From: Clostridium pasteurianum BC1
GTDB taxonomy: Bacteria > Bacillota > Clostridia > Clostridiales > Clostridiaceae
DNA length: 64,000 nucleotides
Direction of reading: 5' to 3'
NCBI RefSeq assembly: GCF_000389635.1
Contig: NC_021182.1
Location: 2,232,001-2,296,000 of the forward strand
Positions 40,397 through 50,381 of the stretch are shown piece after piece (within the stretch, counting starts at the first letter, position 1; each line of letters begins with the position of its first letter). Under the pieces are notes generated by a model. That model did not search any database and was not told where the DNA came from. It saw only the letters and a program-made list of their open reading frames with translations. The translations under genes and the position numbers were made by a program.

Positions 40397-42146
40397 ACTT
40401 GGAGAGTTAAGACCTAATCAATTAATAACAACTTTTGGTCCAGGCTCCATACTAGATGCTCTCAATGACTCAGTAACGGTTTTAGATATTAATTATTGGA
40501 CATCTTATGGCAAAACTATATATGATTCAAGATTAGCTTCTTATTTAGGGGTGGACTGCTTTAAAACACCTAAGGCTTCATTTATTGGAGATATTCCTGT
40601 AGTAGCGTTTCCAAGTTATCATGTTTGTTCAAATAGTAAATGTAATAATTTATTTGATATAGCAGAAAATTTTAATTTGGATAAATATATTGAAAATGGT
40701 CCGGTTTGTCCTTTGTGCAGTTTTAAAGCTTATCCTGCTAGGTTTATTACTGCATGTACAGATGGACATCTTGATGATTTCCCTTGGAGATGGTGGGTTC
40801 ATAGAGGAGAAACAACATGTAAGAAAAGTATGAAATTAATTTCTACAGGAAATACTTCATCACTAGCTGATTTGATTGTTCAATGTGAATGTGGAGCTTC
40901 AAGAAATATGAGTGGGGCAACCCAACAAGACAATTTTGTTGGGTTAAAGTGTAGTGGAAGACATCCACACAATCCACAGATAATAAAAAATACAAAAGGG
41001 GTTTATTCTAATTGTAATAAGAAGGTTATACCTTCACAGCGTGGAGCATCAAATGTATATTTTTCAGTAATTAGAAGTGCAATATCAATTCCACCTTGGA
41101 TAAATCCATTGTATGCATTAGTTGATGAACATTACAGAGATATCCTCAATTATAGAGGAGACTTTGGGGAAATGGGCGTAACAAAAATTTATGAAAAATA
41201 TTTTAAAGATGTATGTTCAAGAGAAGAATTTAATGCTGCAGCTAAAAAAAGGGATGAGAAAATAAAGGAATTTACTGAAATAAAAGAAATGGAATATGCT
41301 GCTATTACTCATCACGTTGATATGGTATATCAGACAAATGTAAAATACTTTAAAGCAGAAGAGGAAAAAGTTCCTAATTACCTCTCAAAATATTTTTCAA
41401 GAATTATTAAAATTCATAGATTAAGAGAAGTGATGGTATTACTTGGATTTATGAGGATGGAAGCTCCAGAACCAGAAGTTGATGATCCTAAAAATATTGT
41501 GCCACTTACAAAAAGCAAAATAGAACCTTGGCTCCCAGCAGTAGAAATCAATGGCGAGGGAATTTTTATTGAATTTAATAAAGATACAATTAAAAAGTGG
41601 AAGCAAAATTTAAAAACTCAAAAACTTTCAGAAATGTATAAAGATTATTATAATGAATTTTGCCAATCAAGAGGATGGACAAAGTTTAAAGAAAGAAATG
41701 CTGAATATGTACTTTTACATACCTTTGCTCATTTAATGATTAAAGAAATGGCTATGTTATGTGGGTATTCATCATCAGCTATTAAAGAAAGAATATATAG
41801 TAGTGAGAATATGTGTGGAATTTTATTGTATACAGGTAGTGCTGACAAAGAGGGTTCTTTAGGTGGTTTAGTTGAAATGGGTGAAATAAGTAACTTTAAT
41901 AAATTATTAAAATAGTCATTGGAAAATGCCTTAATGTGTACAACAGACCCAGAATGTATGGCTAATGGACCTTCTTCGGAACGACTAAATGGTGCTGCTT
42001 GCCATTCATGTGCAATGATCTCAGAAACAGCCTGCGAAAATGGAAATAGATTATTGGATAGAAAACTTGTAGTGCCATTAGCAATAGATAGTGAATATAG
42101 TTATTTTAAAGATTTGGTGAGAGAATTATGTGGAATGGAAGTATAA
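40383..42146 (+). pseudogene. drmB: DISARM DrmB (DUF1998) with one in-frame amber stop
   Basis: One frame of 587 residues interrupted only by TAG at 41913-41915. The N-terminus LRPNQLITTFGPGSILDALND is the DrmB signature. Cysteine pairs CSNSKCNN and CPLC, and the TCTDGHLDDFPW region, follow. After the stop the frame continues with SLENAL, CTTDPEC, NGAACHSC and ETACENGNRLLDR, the conserved cysteine-rich C-terminus of DUF1998. The stop stands where Gln (CAG) is a plausible ancestor. A truncated 510-residue product would lack these C-terminal cysteines. Start ATG 40383 overlaps drmA; the 3' end overlaps drmC. Confidence 0.88.
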
Positions 42147-42820
42147 GTGATGCACTATTAATAGAGACAATTGTAGCTGAAATTGAAAAAATTAATGGAG
42201 TTGTTGACTCAACTTCAAATTTTCAGGAATCTTTTTTAGAAATCCATAAGAGATTCCCCAATTTATCAATTGAAGAAGTTAATAATGTATTGCAGATTGC
42301 TATAGGATTATATAATTATAAAAAGACTGAAAAAGTTGAGATTGTCATAACAGCACCCAATAGCTTTAAGTTACATGCAAGAAAAACAAGTTCAGTTATG
42401 AAAGAACTAATATATAGTGCAGAGAAAAGCATAACCTTAACAGGATATTCAATATCTGATTATGCCATGGATTTATTTGATGAAATAATTAATAAAAGCC
42501 GTAGAGGTATATATATAAACTTATATCTTAATGATTTTGAAAACAAGAAAGAACAATTAGATAAATTAATATTATTCAAAAGCAGATATTTAAATATTTT
42601 TGATTACAATAAAAACACAAAAGATAAAATGGCAGCTCTGCATGCAAAAGTTATAGTTGTTGATTCTTCTAAAACATTTATATCATCTTCAAACCTTTCT
42701 TATCATGGGATTGAAGGAAATATTGAGATGGGTGTTGTTATGGAATCTGTAAAGAAGGCAGGAGAGGTTGAAGAACTACTAAAAGAGTTGAAGAAACAGA
42801 GGGTGTTTGAGAAGATATAA
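42128..42820 (+). CDS. drmC: DISARM phospholipase D-like protein DrmC
   Basis: 230 residues with one HKD motif: HAKVIVVDSSKTFISSSNLS near 172 (HxK, Asp, SSN). The N-terminal 75 residues are helical. DrmC is the PLD-family member of the core DISARM set drmA-drmB-drmC; it has been found less essential for protection than DrmA/DrmB. PLD nucleases usually act as dimers, forming one active site from two HKD motifs. ATG 42128 lies inside the drmB 3' end, so the genes are coupled. Intact. Confidence 0.88.
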   Translation: MWNGSISDALLIETIVAEIEKINGVVDSTSNFQESFLEIHKRFPNLSIEEVNNVLQIAIGLYNYKKTEKVEIVITAPNSFKLHARKTSSVMKELIYSAEKSITLTGYSISDYAMDLFDEIINKSRRGIYINLYLNDFENKKEQLDKLILFKSRYLNIFDYNKNTKDKMAALHAKVIVVDSSKTFISSSNLSYHGIEGNIEMGVVMESVKKAGEVEELLKELKKQRVFEKI

Positions 42821-42903
42821 AATAACCAACACAATGAAAACAAAAAATATTTAAATATAATTTACATTATATTTTATAGGCGGACTACTATGGAGGTAAT
42901 TTG

Positions 42904-44778
42904 ATGGATAAAGATAATGCTAATATCATCATAAGTCCAAGAATTATTTATGAATCTCTTGGAAGTAAAAATATAGAAGTTGATAGTATAGTATTTGCTG
43001 AACAAATAAAAAACTCATATGATGCACACTCAAAATGTATTACCATAGATTTTAGCAATTATGTAAAAGATGAAATAATAATTTATGATGATGGGGATGG
43101 AATGGATTATGATGATATCATTTCAAATTGGTTTTTAATAGGAACTAGCAATAAGTTAAATAATAAAAAAAATCTTGGTGGTAAAGGGATTGGTAGGCTT
43201 AGCTTATTTAGACTTGCAGATTCAATAACAATAATTACAAAGAAATTAAAAAATATGGAGTATGAATTTACAGTTAACAAAGCACAATTAGAAAGTTTTA
43301 ATACTACTGGAGATGTAGAAATACAAATAAAAGAAAATAAAACTAGTGCCTTTTTTTATGGTGAGAATATAAAAGGAACGAAAATAGTTTTGCATAAATT
43401 AAAGAAACTAAATTTCAATGAGATTTTTATTGATCTTCAGAATGTTACTACTCCAAATAAAAAAGCTCCAATAAATATAAAATGCATTTATCCTAGCTTT
43501 TTTCAAAAGACTAGTTATAGAGATGTTAATAAGTCAATTGTTTTTGCGCCATTTAAATGTTATGTTACATTTGAAGGGAAAACACTCAGTGAGTACAGGT
43601 TTGAATGTGAGCTTAAAAGCAAAGTAGTATATAATAATTTTAACACTAATGAACTTAAAGAAAAATTTATGAAGCTACAAGATATAAGTTTAGGTAAAAT
43701 TACAGTTGTATTATATAATTTTTATTTAGCTGAAAAATTTTGTAATACAAATAGTATTCCACGTGATGAAATATTAAATAATTTTTTAGAAGCCTATCAA
43801 GGTATAAACGTATATAGAGAGAACTTTAAAGTATATGGGCATGGAAAAGATGATTGGTTAAAGTTAGCAGAAAAACGTGTTAATGCACCTTCCAAATGTA
43901 TTGATAACAGACTTTCATTTGGATATATTAATTTATTGCGACCTGATTCTGATAAATTGGAAGAAAAGACAAGCAGAGAAGGTTTTATTAAAAACGAATA
44001 TCTTAACTATTTTAAAAATGCCATTGAATTAATTGTAAAACAATTCAATAAGGATCGTTTCAAATCAATAAAATTAATGCCTAAAAATGGTTTTCATGAT
44101 ACAATTATTGATGATCCACCAAAAGGTTATCAAAATTCTGAAGATTATTCTAAAAGTGAAAAACATTTAGAAACTGATGATAAGGAATCTTCAAATAAAT
44201 TTTATGAAGATACTAAAAACAATACTATCATTAATATTAATGAAAATGAAAATATAGAAAATGTTTTTGATAATTTTAAGCATGATAAAAGTGATAAATC
44301 AACTGAATTTGAAGATAAATATATTACTGTTGAGAATTTAAAAAAACCCAAAAAAATTTATTCAGATAAATTAATTATAGATGCTAGTTTCATTTGCCCT
44401 AAAACTGCTCCAGAAAAAATAAAACGTATTATTTATGAGCTTCAAACAATAAATTCAAAATTTATTTACGCGCAAGGACTTTTACTACGTTGTTTAATTG
44501 ATATATCAACTCAATATGCGCAAAGTAGAATTGAAAGTATAAAACGTAACAATAACGATTTGAATGGTAATATTTTGAGTGTATTAAATTATATTTCTAA
44601 TAATAATCTAATTGATAAAAAATATTTGGATAGAATACGATCAGAGATAAAACAAGATAAGATTATTGAATACTTTAACGGTATAGCACATGAATACAAT
44701 TATAAGAGTAATTTTGAAATTATTAAGCGTGTATGGGATACATTTGAAATGTATATATTATTCTGTATTAGATTATAA
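42904..44778 (+). CDS. GHKL (Hsp90/MORC-like) ATPase
   Basis: 624 residues. The Bergerat ATP-binding fold is clear in the first 100: AEQIKNSYDAH (N box), IYDDGDGMD (G1) and GGKGIGRLSLF (G2). A middle transducer region follows, then a low-complexity Asn/Asp/Lys-rich linker (about 400-470), and a helical C-terminal domain (510-624). GHKL ATPases with such layouts occur in several defence systems. Whether this one belongs to DISARM is unknown: it follows drmC by 83 bases on the same strand but has its own TATGGAGG site. ATG 42904 is chosen over TTG 42901 for spacing. Confidence 0.7.
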   Translation: MDKDNANIIISPRIIYESLGSKNIEVDSIVFAEQIKNSYDAHSKCITIDFSNYVKDEIIIYDDGDGMDYDDIISNWFLIGTSNKLNNKKNLGGKGIGRLSLFRLADSITIITKKLKNMEYEFTVNKAQLESFNTTGDVEIQIKENKTSAFFYGENIKGTKIVLHKLKKLNFNEIFIDLQNVTTPNKKAPINIKCIYPSFFQKTSYRDVNKSIVFAPFKCYVTFEGKTLSEYRFECELKSKVVYNNFNTNELKEKFMKLQDISLGKITVVLYNFYLAEKFCNTNSIPRDEILNNFLEAYQGINVYRENFKVYGHGKDDWLKLAEKRVNAPSKCIDNRLSFGYINLLRPDSDKLEEKTSREGFIKNEYLNYFKNAIELIVKQFNKDRFKSIKLMPKNGFHDTIIDDPPKGYQNSEDYSKSEKHLETDDKESSNKFYEDTKNNTIININENENIENVFDNFKHDKSDKSTEFEDKYITVENLKKPKKIYSDKLIIDASFICPKTAPEKIKRIIYELQTINSKFIYAQGLLLRCLIDISTQYAQSRIESIKRNNNDLNGNILSVLNYISNNNLIDKKYLDRIRSEIKQDKIIEYFNGIAHEYNYKSNFEIIKRVWDTFEMYILFCIRL

Positions 44779-44881
44779 ATTATTGAAAAATATTTTTTAT
44801 AAAATATAAGTTAAACTTTAAAATTTAGGATACTAAATTAATGAAATAAAAGCATTGACTACATATTCAAAGTTAATACTT

Positions 44882-45013
44882 TTACTCTTTTCCCAAAAGG
44901 CACAATATACTAACATTTAAAGCATCAGCAATTGCTACCAGTTCAATATCAGTAACAAGTCTTGTCTTGGCTTCAATTTTTGAAATTGTGTATGTTTGTA
45001 ATAAAGTTTGAAT
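44882..45013 (-). pseudogene. C-terminal remnant of an Xre HTH regulator
   Basis: On the - strand, TISKIEAKTRLVTDIELVAIADAL then NVSILCLLGKE and a stop at 44882. This is the second half of a classic Xre/Cro HTH domain. The first half is absent; upstream sequence is unrelated AT-rich DNA leading into a repeat element. The rest of the 44779-45269 gap holds that repeat (45071-45141) and no other gene. Confidence 0.65.
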
Positions 45014-45070
45014 AAAGTAATATCTTGAAATGCCTTAAATTCAGAGAACGTCCATAACTTTGTGTAAATT

Positions 45071-45141
45071 AGCAAGGAGGTGACTTCCAGTCATCTCCTA
45101 TGGGATCAGGCACCATAGCATAAACTGGAAGTTTATGCTTG
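45071..45141 (+). repeat. Multi-hairpin repeat, copy 1 (71 bases)
   Basis: Three adjacent stem-loops: GGAGGTGACT-TCC-AGTCATCTCC, CTATGG-(9)-CCATAG, and AGCATAAACT-GGA-AGTTTATGCT. The first and third loops (TCC and GGA) are complementary. It is bounded by TAGCA at 45070-45074 and 45150-45154. Copies 2 and 3 are at 55961-56007 and 56707-56777. Confidence 0.75.
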
Positions 45142-46120
45142 ATAAATTTTAGCATAATTACAAATATATATAAGATAACTTAAAACAGACAGGCGATAGT
45201 GTATAGGATAGTTTATTATGTAATAGGACTTTTGTGTATATTTAATATTTGATAAGGGGTGGGTATGCTATGAAGGTTTCGAAAATAAAAATTAGAAATT
45301 TTAGATTATTAAAAGAATTTGAGCTTGATTTAGAGGATAATTTGTCATTGATTATAGGAAAAAACAATTGTGGCAAAACATCATTGTTATCAATTCTAGA
45401 AAAATTTATTGGTAGTAAATCTATGTCAAATAGCTTTTCGTACGATGACTTTTGTGTTGACTTTCAGAACGATATAAAGGAAAAGGTTGAATCGAATTAT
45501 GTATTAGTGGATAATGATCTAATAAATCCAATAGGCATATCTATGAAATTATTTATTGAACATGGAGAGGATGACGATTTATCCAACATTAGTGAGTTTA
45601 TGATGGATTTAGACCCTGACAATAAGTTTGTTGTATTAGGTTTTGAATATTCTATTTCACAAGATAATTTTAAAACTTTGAAAGAAAAGTATAATGAATA
45701 TAAAAATAACCATATTGAAATGGATAAAAATTCTAAAAGTAAGGATGAATTAGCCAAAAATTATTTTGTCGATTTTATCAAGAGCGAGTATAAAAAATAT
45801 TTCCGTATATCAAGAAAATCCATTGCGTATGACTTAAGTAAGAAGGAAGAAAAGGACAATGAATTTATTGACTTAGATAAAAGTAAAATCAGTTTAAATA
45901 ATATTATTAGCTTTAAATCAATAAGTGCTCGTAGGGCGGTTTCAAATGTAGAGTCAGATTGTACGTTATCTGCTCTTTCTTCAAAATATTATGAGAAAGT
46001 AGAGGAAGATGATAATGAGAAATCAGCGATTGATGAGTTTAAAAGTAAAATTAGTGAAACGGATGTAGATTGTCAAGTAAATTTGACCCCTTTTTACGTT
46101 TAATTTTGACCCCCTAGAGT

Positions 46121-46555
46121 CTAAATTATATTTAGGCCAAAACCATCATATTTTAATTTTTTAGTATTAATTATTAATTGCTTAGATTCATTATCGATGG
46201 TTACATATTTATTTAAAATTAATAATCTATCTTTAATAAGATCTTTAACAAGATCATCAAAACTCAAATTGAGATTTGGCCCCGGAAGGGGCTCAACTCC
46301 TTTAATTGTAGTTTTCTTATTCTCAAGTTCATCAATACTCATAAATTCAGCAGTATCCATGTTATTGTTAGCTCTATGCTTATACAATCTTAAAGACCTA
46401 TCAAAACAATAATCAGTACTATTAAACATTCTTCTCTTAAGCTGTTGGAAACTAAGATTATATTTCTCTCTTGCGAGAATTATAGCTGTTTCTTTTCCTT
46501 TTTCATTAAATGTATTAACAAATTCACCAAAATCTATTGCTATACTATTTTTCAA
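46121..46555 (-). CDS. Third IS21 ORF, function unknown
   Basis: 144 residues, rich in charged and aliphatic residues, starting MKNSIAIDFGEFVNTFNEKGKETA. The first 45 residues (ILAREKYNLSFQQLKRRMF) could form a helix-turn-helix, so DNA binding is possible. It lies inside the element, 3 bases after istB and in the same direction, with AGGAGG-like TTCCTCC upstream. It is not one of the two standard IS21 proteins. I do not recognise its family; accessory passenger or regulator are possibilities. Confidence 0.6.
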   Translation of the reverse strand: MKNSIAIDFGEFVNTFNEKGKETAIILAREKYNLSFQQLKRRMFNSTDYCFDRSLRLYKHRANNNMDTAEFMSIDELENKKTTIKGVEPLPGPNLNLSFDDLVKDLIKDRLLILNKYVTIDNESKQLIINTKKLKYDGFGLNII

Positions 46556-46558
46556 AAT

Positions 46559-47314
46559 TTATTCCTCCTGTAAATACCTATTTACTCTATGGCTATCGCC
46601 TGTTATACTTATGACGTGGGAATGGTGAAGAAGCCTATCTAGTACAGCAGTAGCCGCTAATTCACTAGTGAATATCTCGTCCCATCTTTCAAACGGTAAG
46701 TTTGTTGTTACTATTAGAGAGCTTTTTTCGTATCTTTGGCGGATTAACTGAAAAAATAAACTCTCTTTTTCTTTATCCATTTTTAAATAACCAATATCAT
46801 CTATTATAAGTAAGTCTATTTTTGATAATTTCTTAAATTTTTGTTTTAGATTACCAGAATCTATTGCATTATATAATTCATCAACTAGTTCAATTGCATT
46901 GACAAAACGAACAGATTTACCTTTCTCACAGGCTTTAATACCTATTGCAATGGATAAATGACTTTTACCAAGGCCGGGAGGCCCAATAAAAACTACATTT
47001 TCTTTCTTTTCCATAAAACTTAAAGTAGCCAAATCAATAACTTTCGTTTGATTAATATGTTTGGGAAAGTTGAAATGAAAATCTTCGATTGTTTTATATG
47101 CATCAAAACAGGCATTTTTAATGTTCCTCATTTTTAGACGTTCCATTTTTCCTTGCTCTTCGAGCGCCAAAAGCTTGTACAAGAATTCTCTATAACCAAT
47201 TTTATTTTCTATGGCATAATTAACTTCTTCGTCATATCTATCATATATATCGGGAAGCCTAAACTGTTTTAGCAAGCGCTTTATATTAGTGTTTATATTA
47301 GTTTCATCCTTCAT
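46559..47314 (-). CDS. istB: IS21 helper ATPase IstB
   Basis: 251 residues with the AAA+ (DnaC-like) Walker A GPPGLGKSHLSIAIG and Walker B LLIIDDIGYL, then TTNLPF and AATAVLDRLLHH, the IstB signature. IstB remodels target DNA and activates IstA. Start 47314 is placed behind AAAGGGG; an ATG at 47332 is further upstream. It overlaps the istA stop, the usual IS21 arrangement. Confidence 0.92.
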   Translation of the reverse strand: MKDETNINTNIKRLLKQFRLPDIYDRYDEEVNYAIENKIGYREFLYKLLALEEQGKMERLKMRNIKNACFDAYKTIEDFHFNFPKHINQTKVIDLATLSFMEKKENVVFIGPPGLGKSHLSIAIGIKACEKGKSVRFVNAIELVDELYNAIDSGNLKQKFKKLSKIDLLIIDDIGYLKMDKEKESLFFQLIRQRYEKSSLIVTTNLPFERWDEIFTSELAATAVLDRLLHHSHVISITGDSHRVNRYLQEE

Positions 47315-48812
47315 TTTTAGCCCCTTTCCCATAGTAAGAAAGATGTCTTATTAAACCTTCTTCATTCATATTAGTATCCTTATTTTTATTAGGTTTAGTA
47401 AATATTAATTCTACTCTCTCATGCTCAATTATTAGTTCTAGATATTTTTCTTTAATTAAAGACTTTATTCCATCTATTTTTAATACGTTACTATCTATAC
47501 AATGCTTAAGAATGATATCTAAATCAGCTATATCATATAGATCTTTCAGTTTTAAAAATTCTCTTGCATGAAAGTGAGGCTGCTTTGTAACCCGTGAAGC
47601 CAATTTGTAAAACTCATTACCATGTCTAAATGTTTTTTCAAATACCCTTCTAATTTCAGGAATAGAACTTGGTACTCTTACTGCAATATCCTTATAATCA
47701 TCTTTATCTTGAATTTTTCTATTTTTACCCTGAAGTATATTCCATTTTTTAACGAGAACTAAATCAAGATCATATATTTCTAGAATATACCCATATACTA
47801 TTCTTATTTTTACCTGTCTATCCACATATTTGACGGGAACACTATACTTATTAGTTCCAACCATAACATAAGAGTCCGTACTAACAATCCTTATTTCTAA
47901 TTCTGTATCAATAACTATTTTCTTATAAAATCCTTTTAAGCTGCTCTTTTCTTCATTAAACATTTCATCAGGTATTCTTTTAGTAGTTCCATGAATCTTT
48001 TTATTCCATGACCTCATAAAATGCTTAATTTCTAAGTTAAGTTCATACACACTGTTAAAGCTGCTTCCTTTAATGAATTGATTTTCAATGTATTGAAATG
48101 GCTTTTCTATCTTACCTTTTGTCCTTGGTCTTAGAGGCCGGCAGGCATTCGGCTCTGTCCCAAGATATGTGAATAACTTTAAAGCACTGTGGTTAAACTC
48201 TACTTCTTCTCCTTTTTTATGACTTATTACTAATGCCTTTGGATTATCTATAAGAAGTTCCTTAGTTACACCTTCAAGTTCTATAAATAAGTCTTGTATG
48301 GCTTCATAAATGGCTACGCCATTAGCGGATAGCGAACATACTGCAGCTTTTTTTCTAGAATAAGATAATATCATGGTAAAACAGTATATTTTAACATTTT
48401 CACCAGCTATAACTGTTATGTATTCTCCCCAGTCAAATTGTGCTTGATCTCCTGGCGGAGTTTCAAATCTAACAGTAGCTCTTTGACTAATGCTACCTTT
48501 TTTTTCATTCAGAGTTTCAAGATACCTATATATTGGATTTATAGTTCCATCGTATCCTAATTTACACAATTCATTATAGATTCTTGTACCATTGAAATCA
48601 TACTGCTTATCTAAAAACCATTCTCTAATAATATCTTTAAATTTATCAATTTTAGTTACTCTTGGTGATCTTGAATATTTTGGTTCTTCCTCCTTTTTGA
48701 TTAAACTTTTAACAGTATTTTTTGACATATTAAGTTCTCTAGCTATTTGCTTTATTGGAACCCCTTTGTTATACATATTTTTCACTGTATGCCAATCTCT
48801 CAAGTCTTTCAC
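47304..48812 (-). CDS. istA: IS21 transposase IstA
   Basis: 502 residues. The N-terminal HTH (IKQIARELNMSKNTVKSLI) is followed by an rve/DDE integrase core (FDWGEYITVI.., DNPKALVIS.., and the Glu in RTKGKIEKPF). A Mu-C-like C-terminal part follows. It starts with GTG at 48812 after GGAGG at a somewhat long distance. It catalyses the cut-and-join steps. All the DDE residues appear present, so the element may still be active. Confidence 0.92.
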   Translation of the reverse strand: MKDLRDWHTVKNMYNKGVPIKQIARELNMSKNTVKSLIKKEEEPKYSRSPRVTKIDKFKDIIREWFLDKQYDFNGTRIYNELCKLGYDGTINPIYRYLETLNEKKGSISQRATVRFETPPGDQAQFDWGEYITVIAGENVKIYCFTMILSYSRKKAAVCSLSANGVAIYEAIQDLFIELEGVTKELLIDNPKALVISHKKGEEVEFNHSALKLFTYLGTEPNACRPLRPRTKGKIEKPFQYIENQFIKGSSFNSVYELNLEIKHFMRSWNKKIHGTTKRIPDEMFNEEKSSLKGFYKKIVIDTELEIRIVSTDSYVMVGTNKYSVPVKYVDRQVKIRIVYGYILEIYDLDLVLVKKWNILQGKNRKIQDKDDYKDIAVRVPSSIPEIRRVFEKTFRHGNEFYKLASRVTKQPHFHAREFLKLKDLYDIADLDIILKHCIDSNVLKIDGIKSLIKEKYLELIIEHERVELIFTKPNKNKDTNMNEEGLIRHLSYYGKGAKNEG

Positions 48813-50381
48813 CTACACTCTTATGCCTCCTTCATGAGTTTTTTACCTCTCATAAAGGATATTATTTTAAAGTGAAGGGGTCAATTTTCAGTGTAAAAAG
48901 GGGGTCAATTTATATTGTAAATCAACAACGGATAAACAATTAGATAATATTTATGATTCATTATTTGATGGTATAGTAAATAAAGTGAAAAAATTTGGAG
49001 GAATAAAAACGGGGGATTCTCTTATAAAGATAGTTTCATCATTAACAGGGAAAGAACTATTAAAGGGTAATACCACTGTAATGTATAATCATAATGATTC
49101 ATGTATGTTACCAGAAAATTATAATGGGTTAGGGTATTTAAACTTAATCAGTATGATTTTTGAGATAGAAGTAAATCTAAGTGAATTTAGAAAAGATGGG
49201 AAAATTAATGAAAAACCAGCTGACATAAATTTATTTTTTATCGAAGAGCCGGAAGCACATACGCACCCTCAAATGCAATACGTTTTTATTAAAAATATTA
49301 AGGATATTTTAAAAGAAGGCTCTAATGGTAGTGATAATAAAAATTCATTTGGCATGCAGACAATTATTTCGACACATTCTTCTCATATAACTGCTGAAAG
49401 TGATTTTAATGATATAAAGTATTTTTATAAAACAAATGGTTGTGAAGTAATTGCAAAGAATTTAAAAGACTTGGAAATAGAATATACAAAAGATAAGGAT
49501 AAAGATAAGGGGAGACAACATTTTAAGTTCTTAAAACAATATTTGACACTAAATCGCTCTGAATTATTTTTTGCTGATAAAGCTATATTTATTGAAGGGG
49601 ATACTGAAAGAATATTGTTACCTGCCATGATGAAAAAGATAGATCAAATGGAGGAAAATAAAGACAAAGGTATTCCATTGCTTTCACAAAATATTTCTGT
49701 TATTGAAGTAGGAGCATACTCACATATTTTTGAGCAATTCATTGAATTTATAGGAATAAAATCGTTAATCATAACGGATATTGATTCTGCAAAATTAAAG
49801 CCTGATGAAGATAAAGATGGTAATGTTAAGAAAAACAAAGAAGGGGAAGAAATACTTGTTCCAACCAAGTGTAGAGTTAATGGGGAGAATGGAACGATAA
49901 CAACAAATGCTTCATTGAAATTTTTTTATGAAAAGTATATAAACGAAATAAATGCTTCAAAAAGTATAAATGTTTTGCAATATTTTGTTGATTTAACCTT
50001 CGATAAAAAGACCCTTACTAAAAATAACAATATAAATGAATGGGAGCAAAATAAAGAAGGAAAATTAACTGCTATTTATCAAGTATCTGATAAAAATAAA
50101 GACCAAGTTTTATATCATGCTAGTAGTTTTGAAGATGCCTTTTTTCACATCAACAGACAATTCATTATTGACAAAAAAGATATGTTTAAAAGTCTGAAAA
50201 ATATTAATTATTTTGAAGACTGTACAAAAGATGCTTATGATTTAGCTGAAAAATGTATTGATAAAAAACCTTCTTTTGCAATGGAGATATTACTTAATAG
50301 TAATTCAAGAGAAGATGAAAAAGGAAATAGATATGAATTTATAAATTGGGAAATACCACAATATATAAAGGAAGGGTTGCT

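Larger units (their letters stand above)
46064..48927 (-). mobile_element. IS21-family insertion sequence with an extra ORF
   Basis: 2864 bases. Ends: left TGTAGATTGTCAAG, right (reverse complement) TGTTGATTTACAAT; 20 of the outer 27 bases match. Each end carries two TTGACCCC boxes, the multiple terminal repeats usual for IS21. Target duplication ACGGA at 46059-46063 and 48928-48932. It encodes istA, istB and a third 144-codon gene on the - strand. It lies inside the gajA-like gene. The intact ORFs and perfect duplication point to a recent insertion. Confidence 0.9.

Noticed and set aside
33297-41915. Stops in mod and drmB as recoding (selenocysteine, pyrrolysine or Gln-reading stops)
   Set aside because: TAA and TAG are used as ordinary stops throughout the window, no recoding hairpin or suppressor tRNA is seen here, and both fit single C to T changes.
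28995-42820. BREX, Zorya or Wadjet as the identity of the large operon
   Set aside because: No PglZ, BrxC/BrxL, ZorA/B or JetA-D-like proteins are present; DrmA, DrmB and DrmC motifs identify DISARM.
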